Shown: in pieces, positions 26,649-33,978 of the stretch
Position numbering within the stretch: the stretch's first letter is position 1
Layout of the letters: each line of letters starts with the position of its first letter
Source: Sagittula sp048553715
GTDB lineage: Bacteria > Pseudomonadota > Alphaproteobacteria > Rhodobacterales > Rhodobacteraceae
Reading direction: 5' to 3'
DNA length: 64,000 nt
Assembly: GCF_048553715.1 (NCBI RefSeq)
Contig: NZ_JBLZNC010000002.1
Location: 1-64,000 of the forward strand
Program-made: the position numbers and the translations under genes
The notes under the pieces: model-generated
What the model saw: only the letters and a program-made list of their open reading frames with translations
The model's database searches: none
Told to the model about the DNA's origin: nothing

Positions 26649-27635
26649 TTATTGCGACATCGCAGCGGACAGCGGGCCGGTGTTCACCGACGCCTCATAG
26701 CTGTCGAGCGCGGAGCCGATGCTGCCTGCCTCGACAAAGACGTCCGCCACACCCTTCATGAAGGTCTGCGCATTGCCGCCCAGCCACGTCTCGGACAGCT
26801 GCTCTTCGATGGTCGGGAAGGTAAAGGTCGAGATCGACGCCTCGGTCGCCTCAACGGACATGCCCGATTCAGAGGCGATCTTTTCCAGCATTTCGGGGGA
26901 TTTGTTGGCCACCCATTCCGCGTTTGCCGCAGCCGTCACCGCGAGGAAATCCGCCACCAGTGCTTCGTTTTCGGTGACGAAATCGGCGGGGGCGGAGGTC
27001 ACGTCGAACACCAGAATGCCCAGCTCTTCCTTCTCGGCGCCGGTCAGCAGCACATTGCCGTGCTCTTTCATGCGCGACAGGCCACCGCCGTAGCCGCAGG
27101 CAAAATCGACAGAGCCCTGCGCCAGCGCAGCCGCGCCATCGGTGGGGGCCATGTCCACAACGGTCAGGCTTTCAAGCGGCACACCAAAGTGGTCCATCTG
27201 CTTCAGGAAGCCATAATGCGCGGCGGTGCCGATCGGCACGGCGACCTTTTTCCCGGCCAGCTCTGCAGCCGACTCCTTGTCGATTTCCAACTCGGTGGCG
27301 ACCACGCAGTTGTCATTCTCGGAGTAGCTGACCGCCACATCCACAACCTGCAGCGGCTGCCCCGCAGAGGCCGCGACCACAAACGGCGGCACACCCTGGC
27401 TTACCGAAATCTGCACGTCGCCCGACGCCATGGCCGCCGACATCGCGGTGCCGGTTTCAAAGGCGACCCAGTTCACCTCCATGCCCAGCGCCTCGTCATA
27501 GGTGCCGTCCGCCTTGGCCGCGAGGAACGGCATCGGCCATTCGAGGAAGTAGCCCACGGTCAGTTCCTGCGCGCTGGCGGATTGCGCGGCAAACAGCACC
27601 GCAGCGCCGGTCATCAGTTTGGTCAAAGTCTTCAT
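26649..27635 (-). CDS. tauA: Taurine ABC transporter substrate-binding protein
   Basis: The 328-residue periplasmic protein begins with a Sec signal peptide (MKTLTKLMTGAAVLFAAQSASA, cut after 22). The mature part starts ELTVGYFLEWPMPFLAAKADG and continues as an NMT1/TauA-type bilobed binding protein with SVSQGVPPFV and TDGAAALAQGSVDFACGYGG. The start at 27635 has AAGGAGA eight bases upstream. It heads tauA-tauB-tauC and is divergent from tpa; TauR-like repeats lie between them. Confidence 0.9.
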   Translation of the reverse strand: MKTLTKLMTGAAVLFAAQSASAQELTVGYFLEWPMPFLAAKADGTYDEALGMEVNWVAFETGTAMSAAMASGDVQISVSQGVPPFVVAASAGQPLQVVDVAVSYSENDNCVVATELEIDKESAAELAGKKVAVPIGTAAHYGFLKQMDHFGVPLESLTVVDMAPTDGAAALAQGSVDFACGYGGGLSRMKEHGNVLLTGAEKEELGILVFDVTSAPADFVTENEALVADFLAVTAAANAEWVANKSPEMLEKIASESGMSVEATEASISTFTFPTIEEQLSETWLGGNAQTFMKGVADVFVEAGSIGSALDSYEASVNTGPLSAAMSQ

Positions 27636-27899
27636 TGGTGTCTCCTTGGTTGGCTGGGCCGCGCTCTTGGGTGGCACGGTCACGGGGTGCACCGCCGTCC
27701 CGGACGATGCCTGTGCCTACAAAATGCGCAGCGTCCGCGCGGCTCAATCCGTCTTAGCATCTGGACTTACGGGATACGACCTTCTGGCCCTACGCATGGC
27801 GCAATTTTGGGCACAGCCTAAGAGCCAAGCCCGCCGCGGGACGATCCGAGACGGTGCAACTGCTCTTCCTCAACTTGTATTCCACCGGAGGGATTCCCC
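27636..27899. other. Divergent control region between tauA and tpa
   Basis: The 264 bases hold the TauR-like repeats at 27761-27793 and no gene. The repeats point toward tpa and lie about 105-140 bases before its start. They are about 125-160 bases before tauA; no mirror-image repeats facing tauA were found. Confidence 0.6.
27761..27793 (+). promoter_or_regulatory. TauR-like direct repeats upstream of tpa
   Basis: CTGGACTTAC (27761-27770) and CTGGCCCTAC (27784-27793) are direct repeats 23 bases apart. They match the type of site I recall for the taurine activator TauR and share a 15-base block with the safD upstream region. Confidence 0.75.
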
Positions 27900-29276
27900 G
27901 TGAACCAACCCACATCTGCCAATGATTTTTCCGCCGTCATCAATGCCGACCGCGCCCATGTCTGGCACCATCTGACCCAGCACAAACCACTGGAAACCAT
28001 TGATCCCCGTGTCATGGTCGAAGGCCACGGCCTGCGGCTTTGGGACGCCACGGGACGCGAACATCTCGACGCGGTCTCTGGCGGGGTCTGGACGGTGAAC
28101 GTGGGCTATGGCCGCGCCAGCATCGGGGACGCGATTCGCGATCAGGTGACCAAGCTCAACTTCTTTGCAGGCAGCGCGGGCTCGGTGCCCGGCGCGACAT
28201 TTGCTGAAAAACTCATCGAACGCATGCCGGGGATGAGCCGTGTCTATTCCATCAGCTCCGGCTCGGAGGCGAACGAGAAAGCGTTCAAGATGGTGCGCCA
28301 GATCGCGCACAAACACTACGGCGGGAAGAAATCGAAGATCCTTTTCCGTGAACGCGACTACCACGGGTCAACCATTGCCACGATGTCCGCAGGCGGCCAG
28401 CCGGAGCGCAACGCAGGCTACGGCCCCTACACCCCCGGTTTCGTGCAGGTGCCCCATTGTCTGGAATACCGTGCCCAGTGGGACGTGGAAAACTACGGCG
28501 AGCGCGCCGCCGACGCCATCGAGGAGGTGATCCTGCGCGAAGGACCTGACACCATCGGTGCGCTCTGTCTGGAAACCGTAACCGCAGGCGGTGGCGTCAT
28601 CACCCCGCCCAAAGGCTATTGGGAGCGCGTCCAGCACATCTGCCGCAAATACGACATCCTGCTCCATCTTGACGAGGTCGTCTGCGGTGTGGGCCGCACG
28701 GGCGAATGGTTCGGCTACCAGAACTACGGCATTCAGCCTGACATGGTGACCATGGCAAAGGGCGTGGCGTCCGGCTATGCGGCCATCGCCTGTCTTGTCA
28801 CCACCGAAGCGGTGTTCGACAAGTTCAAGGATGACAGCGACCCCATGGGGCTGTTCCGCGATATCTCGACCTATGGGGGCTGCACCGCCGGTCCCGCCGC
28901 AGCACTGGAAAACATGCGCATCATCGAGGACGAGAACCTGCTCGCCAACACCAAGGCACGCGGGGCGCAGTTGATGGACAACCTGCGCGCCTTGCAGGAC
29001 CGCCATGCGGCCATTGGCGATGTGCGCGGCCTTGGCCTGTTCTGCGGTGCAGAGCTGGTGGCCGATCGCGCAGAAAAGACCCCCGCAGCAGAGGCGCAGG
29101 TACAGGCGGTGATCGCAGACTGCATGGCTCAGGGCGTGATCATCGGGGCCACGGCCCGCGCGATCCCGATGCACAACAACACGCTGTGCCTTGCCCCCGC
29201 GCTGATTGCCACCTCCGGCGATATCGACGCCATCACAGAGGCGCTGGATGGTGCCTTGACGCGAGTGTTCGGCTGA
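27900..29276 (+). CDS. tpa: Taurine--pyruvate aminotransferase
   Basis: It moves the amino group of taurine to pyruvate, giving sulfoacetaldehyde and alanine. The 458-residue class III aminotransferase matches the Bilophila Tpa pattern: VWHHLTQHKP, LDAVSGGVWTVNVGYGR, YSISSGSEANEKAFKMVRQIAHKHYGG, HCLEYRA, TAGGGVITPPKGYWERV and the PLP lysine in MAKGVASGYAAI (Lys287), with Asp258 in LDEVVCG. Start: codon at 27900 after GGAGGGATTCCCC. It is divergent from tauABC, followed by tauR, and has TauR-like repeats upstream. Confidence 0.92.
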   Translation: MNQPTSANDFSAVINADRAHVWHHLTQHKPLETIDPRVMVEGHGLRLWDATGREHLDAVSGGVWTVNVGYGRASIGDAIRDQVTKLNFFAGSAGSVPGATFAEKLIERMPGMSRVYSISSGSEANEKAFKMVRQIAHKHYGGKKSKILFRERDYHGSTIATMSAGGQPERNAGYGPYTPGFVQVPHCLEYRAQWDVENYGERAADAIEEVILREGPDTIGALCLETVTAGGGVITPPKGYWERVQHICRKYDILLHLDEVVCGVGRTGEWFGYQNYGIQPDMVTMAKGVASGYAAIACLVTTEAVFDKFKDDSDPMGLFRDISTYGGCTAGPAAALENMRIIEDENLLANTKARGAQLMDNLRALQDRHAAIGDVRGLGLFCGAELVADRAEKTPAAEAQVQAVIADCMAQGVIIGATARAIPMHNNTLCLAPALIATSGDIDAITEALDGALTRVFG

Positions 29277-29284
29277 CCTTTCTT

Positions 29285-29310
29285 GGGGGCGCGGTGCTGT
29301 CTGCGCCCCC
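29285..29310 (+). terminator. Hairpin between tpa and tauR
   Basis: GGGGGCGC and GCGCCCCC form a perfect 8-bp stem with a ten-base loop 8 bases after the tpa stop. The tail (ACCCGTTT) is T-poor, so it may only reduce read-through into tauR. Confidence 0.45.
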
Positions 29311-29329
29311 ACCCGTTTAAGGTCCACAA

Positions 29330-30805
29330 ATGCCAATCCCCCCCGAGATCTTCTTGCTGCCGCCCAATTCAGAGGCCACGCTGCAACAGCAGATCCAGCA
29401 GATCGTGGCAGAGGCCATCGTCTCGGGCCGCTGCGCGCCGGGGGAAAAGATGCCCTCCTCACGCAAGCTGGCCGAACATCTGGGCGTGTCGCGTATCACG
29501 GTGACGCTGGGCTATAATGAACTGGTGGCGAATGAATACCTGATCTCGCGGGACCGCTCCGGGTATTTCGTGGCCGACACCGCGCCAACCCGCCCGCAGT
29601 TCACAGGATCCACCCAAGTGGCCCACGGCGGCGTCGACTGGAGCGCACGGCTCGCCCGTCCTGTCCAGCAACGCGAAGACATCCTGCGCCCGCCCAACTG
29701 GAACGACTATCGCTACCCCTTTATCTACGGGCAATCCGATCCGGATCTGTTTGACCATGCCAACTGGCGCGCCTGTGCGCTGCGTGCCGTGGGGCGGCGG
29801 GATTTCGACAGTCTGGCACAGGACCGCTACCAGACCGATGATCCCATGTTGGTGGAATTTATCCTGCGCCACATCCTGCCGCGTCGGGGCATCCGCGCCC
29901 AGCCCGACGAGATCCTGATTACGCTCGGCGGGCAGAACGCCCTATGGATGATCGCGCAGCTTCTGCTGTCCGACGGGCAGCGCGCCATTGTCGAAAACCC
30001 CTGTTTTCCGGGGCTGCGGCGGATCTTTGACCAGATGGGCTATGTCGGCACCTCTGTAGATGTGGACGCCCACGGCCTGCCGCCCGATGCGATCCCCGCG
30101 CAAAGCGACGTGGTCTTTACCACCCCCAGCCACCATGCCCCCACCAATGTGACCATGCCGCTGAACCGGCGGCTGGAGATGCTGGACCGCGCAGGCCGCG
30201 ACGATTTCGTCATCGTCGAGGATGATTACGAATTCGAGATGTCCTTTCTCGCGCCCCCCTCGCCTGCGCTGAAATCGCTCGATCAGGACGGGCGTGTCGT
30301 CTATGTGGGCTCCTTTTCCAAATCCATCTTCCCCGGTTTGCGGCTGGGCTATGTGGTGGCCGACCAGCCGTTGATCGCGGAGCTGCGCAAATTGCGCACT
30401 GTGGTTCTGCGCCATCCGCCCAGCCATATCCAGCGCACCACCGCCTACTTTCTGTCACTGGGCCATTACGACAGCCAGATCGCGCGGCTGGCGCGGGTCT
30501 ACGGCCAGCGCCGCGCCATTATGGAGGACGGCATCCGCCGCTACGGGCTCACCCCCGACGTGGGCGAGATGCACGGCGGGTCGTCGTTCTGGATGAAGGC
30601 CCCCGCAGGTGTAGACACCACGCAGCTTGCGCTGGATCTGCGCCGTGCCTCTGTGCTGATCGAGCCGGGCAATGCTTTCTTTGCGCGCCGTGCACCGGAC
30701 CGCAGCCATTATCGAATCGCCTATTCGTCGATTGCTGCGCCGCAGATTCTCGACGGCATGGCACGGCTTGCCGAGGCGATCGAAGACGCAACCCGCCGGA
30801 TCTGA
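29330..30805 (+). CDS. tauR: MocR/GntR-type regulator with aminotransferase domain, TauR
   Basis: The 491-residue regulator has a GntR winged helix (about 18-80, EKMPSSRKLAEHLGVSRITVTLGYNELVANEYL) and a class I aminotransferase-like domain. The PLP lysine is kept in SFSKSIFPGLRLGYV (Lys331). In Rhodobacter capsulatus TauR activates tpa and taurine uptake. Position next to tpa, and direct repeats before tpa and safD, support the same role here. It starts 53 bases after tpa. Confidence 0.88.
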   Translation: MPIPPEIFLLPPNSEATLQQQIQQIVAEAIVSGRCAPGEKMPSSRKLAEHLGVSRITVTLGYNELVANEYLISRDRSGYFVADTAPTRPQFTGSTQVAHGGVDWSARLARPVQQREDILRPPNWNDYRYPFIYGQSDPDLFDHANWRACALRAVGRRDFDSLAQDRYQTDDPMLVEFILRHILPRRGIRAQPDEILITLGGQNALWMIAQLLLSDGQRAIVENPCFPGLRRIFDQMGYVGTSVDVDAHGLPPDAIPAQSDVVFTTPSHHAPTNVTMPLNRRLEMLDRAGRDDFVIVEDDYEFEMSFLAPPSPALKSLDQDGRVVYVGSFSKSIFPGLRLGYVVADQPLIAELRKLRTVVLRHPPSHIQRTTAYFLSLGHYDSQIARLARVYGQRRAIMEDGIRRYGLTPDVGEMHGGSSFWMKAPAGVDTTQLALDLRRASVLIEPGNAFFARRAPDRSHYRIAYSSIAAPQILDGMARLAEAIEDATRRI

Positions 30806-30851
30806 CCAACCGTTTGCCCGTTTTTGCGGCAAAATACCTGCGCTTTGCATG

Positions 30852-30930
30852 TTTCGTGAAATTATCCGTCAGATTTTCATTGCCTGACCCGTGCGAAATG
30901 TCGTGAAAATAACGTCATAAATTTCACGAC
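30852..30930. promoter_or_regulatory. Operator region of the XRE-cupin regulator
   Basis: GTCGTGAAA (30900-30908) and TTTCACGAC (30922-30930) form a perfect 9-bp inverted repeat with 13 bases between. A third half-site, TTTCGTGAAA, lies at 30852-30861. The repeats end 26 bases before the regulator start, so autoregulation and control of the C1 operon are likely. Confidence 0.65.
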
Positions 30931-30955
30931 CGCCGGTTTTCCCGAAAGGCCCGTC

Positions 30956-31513
30956 ATGGACGACCCCGACACACTTGGCAGCGACATCCGTGCCCTGCGC
31001 AGCGCGCGCAAGATGACGCTGACGGAGATGGCAGAGCAGCTTGGCAAATCCGTGGGCTGGGTCAGTCAGGTCGAACGTGGCCTGTCCACCCCGACGGTCA
31101 GCGACCTGCATGCCTTTGCCCGCGTTCTGGACACGCCGATGTCGATGTTCTTTGGCGCCCCCAAAGGCCCCGAGGACGAACGCGGGCTGGTTGTCCGCGC
31201 CTCCGGTCGGCGCGAGATCGGCGAGCGCGACAACGGACTGGTGGAGGCGCTGCTCTCCCCCGATCTGACCGACGACTTCGAGGTCATCCATTCCACCTTT
31301 CTGCCCGGCGCAGAACTGGACACGCCGCGCCAGCGCGCCACCACCGAAGTGGTCACCATGATCGCGGGCACCCTGAACATCTGGATCGGTGACACGGCAT
31401 TCACCGTGCAGACCGGCGACAGCTTTCGCATCAAAGGCTCGGAATACCGCTGGGCCAATCCCTATGACACCCCGGCCCAGGCAATCTGGGTCATCTCTCC
31501 CCCTGTTTATTGA
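30956..31513 (+). CDS. XRE-family regulator with C-terminal cupin sensor
   Basis: The 185-residue protein has an XRE helix-turn-helix (about 8-62, LTEMAEQLGKSVGWVSQVERGLSTPTVSDL) and a cupin barrel (about 105-180, ending with AIWVISPPVY). Such proteins sense small metabolites with the cupin. GAAAGG precedes the ATG. The dimethylglycine-dehydrogenase-like gene starts 8 bases after its stop, so it is the first gene of the C1 operon. The ligand is unknown; a methylated glycine is plausible. Confidence 0.88.
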   Translation: MDDPDTLGSDIRALRSARKMTLTEMAEQLGKSVGWVSQVERGLSTPTVSDLHAFARVLDTPMSMFFGAPKGPEDERGLVVRASGRREIGERDNGLVEALLSPDLTDDFEVIHSTFLPGAELDTPRQRATTEVVTMIAGTLNIWIGDTAFTVQTGDSFRIKGSEYRWANPYDTPAQAIWVISPPVY

Positions 31514-31521
31514 GGTCTGAC

Positions 31522-33954
31522 ATGTCTCTTCCTTCTACGGCCCGCGTGGTCATCATCGGTGGCGGTGTGGTGGGCACTTCGGCGCTGTACCATCTGGCCA
31601 AGGCAGGCTGGTCCGACTGTGTCCTGCTGGAAAAGAACGAACTGACCGCGGGCTCCACATGGCATGCGGCAGGCAACTGTCCGAACTTCGCTGCCAATTA
31701 CGGCGTGATGAACATGCAGCGCTACGGGCTGGAGATGTATCGCAACCTCGCCGACGAGGTCGACTACCCCATCAACTACCACGTCACAGGTGCCGTGCGT
31801 CTGGCCCACAGCCACGAACGCATGATGGAATTTGAACGCGTCCGCGACATGGCCGCCCAGATGGGGCTGCAGATGGACATGTGCACACCCGATGAATTGC
31901 AGGGTCACATGCCGTTCATGGAGACCCATGATCTCGAAGGTGGTTTGTGGGATCCGCTGGACGGCGACATCGACCCCTCTCAGGTGACACAGGCCTTGGC
32001 CAAGGGCGCGCGTAGCCTCGGGGCGACCATCGCGCGCTTCACCCCCGCCACTGGCGTCAGCCGGGAGGGCGGCGAATGGGTCGTTCATACGGAAAAGGGC
32101 GATATCCGCTGCGAATATGTGGTCAACGCCGCAGGCTACTACGCCGCGCGCGTGGGCGAATGGTTTCTGCCCCACGGCGGACGCGAGGTGCCGCTGACCG
32201 TCATGAGCCACCAGTACTTCCTGACCGAAGCCATCCCAGAGGTCAAAGCATGGACAGAGGCCAATGGCCGCAAAGTGCCGATGCTGCGCGATGTGGACAG
32301 CTCCTACTACCTGCGTCAGGACACTCATTCTCTCAACCTCGGCCCGTATGAGCGCAACTGTCAGGTAGGCTGGGCATCGGGCAAAGAGATGCCCGAGGAT
32401 TTCAGCTTTCAGCTGTACCCCGACGATCTGGACCGTCTGGAGTGGTACATCATGGACGCGATGGAACGTGTGCCGCTCTTGGGCACCCAAGGCGTGCAGC
32501 GCAACATCAACGGCCCCATCCCCTACGCCCCTGATGGCCTGCCGATGATCGGCCCCATGCCCGGTGTGCCCAATGCCTTCGAGGCGCACAGCTTTACCTT
32601 TGGCATCGCCCAAGGCGGCGGCGCGGGCAAGGTTCTGTCGGAATGGATCATGCATGGCTACACCGAATGGGACATGTGGTCGGTCGATCCGCGCCGCTAC
32701 ACCGACCACGCGGATGCGGGCTTTACCACCGCCAAGGCGATGGAAACCTACGGCCACGAATACGCGATGCACTTTCCGCATCACGAATGGCCCGCGGGGC
32801 GTGACAAGAAGCTGTCGCCCAACCATGACCGCCTGCTGGCCGATGGCGCACAGATGGGCGCCTACAACGGGTGGGAGCGCGTCAACTGGTTCGCCAAGGA
32901 CGGCGACGACACGTCCGAGGGCGCGACCCATACATGGGACCGCAATGGCCCGTGGCAGGCGCGCGTGCGTGAAGAAGCACAGGCCGTGCGCGATCATGCG
33001 GGCATCATCGACCTCGCCGGGTTCTCGCGCTTCGGGGTGTCGGGCGACGGCGCGGCAGAGGGCCTGCGCGGTCTAATCACCGGCGCCCTGCCCAAGGTGG
33101 GCCGGATGAACCTGATCTACATCGCCGACGCCCGAGGCCATGTGCTGACCGAGATGTCTTGCATCCGCCATGCCGAGGATGACTTTACCCTGATGACCGC
33201 CGCCGTGGCGCAGTGGCACGACGGCGAGATCCTGCGCGCCGCCATGCCCGACAGCGTGACCATCACCGACAAGACCCGCGATGTGGTGGCCATGCTGCTG
33301 ACCGGCCCTGCCGCGCGGGATCTGTTGTCCCCGCTCACCGATGCGGATCTGTCCCTTGGCTGGCTGACCCATCAGCAGGCCACAGTTGCGGGCAAGCCTG
33401 CGATGCTGGCGCGGGTGTCCTTTGCCGGTGAACTGGGGTGGGAGGTGCATTGCGCCCCCGAAGACACCGCCGCCGTCTATGCCGCGATCCGCGACGCAGG
33501 GGCCACGCCCTTTGGCATGTATGCGCTCAACAGCCTGCGCATCGAAAAGGGCTACCTGACGTGGAAGGGCGATCTGTCCGCCGACTACGGCCTGTTCGAA
33601 ACCGGCCTTGGCCGTTTCGTCAAACTGGACAAGCCGCAGGACTTCCCCGGCAAGACCGCGCTGGCCGAAGCCCCGCAGCCGCCCGCGAAACGTCTGGTCA
33701 TGCTCAAGGTCGAGACCGGCGCACAGGATGCCCCCTATATGGCCAGCGTCTTTGCCGGTGGTGAACAGGCCGGTGTGGTGCTGTCTGCCGCCTACGGCCA
33801 CCGGGTGGAGGCCGCATTGGCGATTGCCATGCTCGACGCCCACGTGCCCGCCGGAATGGATGTTGAAATCGCGGTCTATGGCCAGCGCCTGACCGCCACC
33901 GTGCAACCCGACATGTGCCAGTGGGACGCGGATAACGTCCGCATCCGCGCCTAG
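31522..33954 (+). CDS. FAD/GcvT dehydrogenase, dimethylglycine-dehydrogenase-like
   Basis: The 810-residue enzyme has a DAO/FAD domain (VVIIGGGVVGTSALYHL), the FAO_M linker and a GcvT folate domain. TAGSTWHAAG, with the likely FAD-linking His48, is the form seen in DMGDH. The folate-site acidic residue is Glu (HVLTEMSCIRH), again DMGDH-like. The inferred reaction is dimethylglycine to sarcosine, with the methyl carbon passed to THF. The ATG at 31522 is chosen over a TTG at 31510. It is followed 24 bases later by a SARDH-like gene and then etfBA. The exact substrate is not proven. Confidence 0.82.
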   Translation: MSLPSTARVVIIGGGVVGTSALYHLAKAGWSDCVLLEKNELTAGSTWHAAGNCPNFAANYGVMNMQRYGLEMYRNLADEVDYPINYHVTGAVRLAHSHERMMEFERVRDMAAQMGLQMDMCTPDELQGHMPFMETHDLEGGLWDPLDGDIDPSQVTQALAKGARSLGATIARFTPATGVSREGGEWVVHTEKGDIRCEYVVNAAGYYAARVGEWFLPHGGREVPLTVMSHQYFLTEAIPEVKAWTEANGRKVPMLRDVDSSYYLRQDTHSLNLGPYERNCQVGWASGKEMPEDFSFQLYPDDLDRLEWYIMDAMERVPLLGTQGVQRNINGPIPYAPDGLPMIGPMPGVPNAFEAHSFTFGIAQGGGAGKVLSEWIMHGYTEWDMWSVDPRRYTDHADAGFTTAKAMETYGHEYAMHFPHHEWPAGRDKKLSPNHDRLLADGAQMGAYNGWERVNWFAKDGDDTSEGATHTWDRNGPWQARVREEAQAVRDHAGIIDLAGFSRFGVSGDGAAEGLRGLITGALPKVGRMNLIYIADARGHVLTEMSCIRHAEDDFTLMTAAVAQWHDGEILRAAMPDSVTITDKTRDVVAMLLTGPAARDLLSPLTDADLSLGWLTHQQATVAGKPAMLARVSFAGELGWEVHCAPEDTAAVYAAIRDAGATPFGMYALNSLRIEKGYLTWKGDLSADYGLFETGLGRFVKLDKPQDFPGKTALAEAPQPPAKRLVMLKVETGAQDAPYMASVFAGGEQAGVVLSAAYGHRVEAALAIAMLDAHVPAGMDVEIAVYGQRLTATVQPDMCQWDADNVRIRA

Positions 33955-33978
33955 CCCCTTCCTGAAAGGACCACAAAG

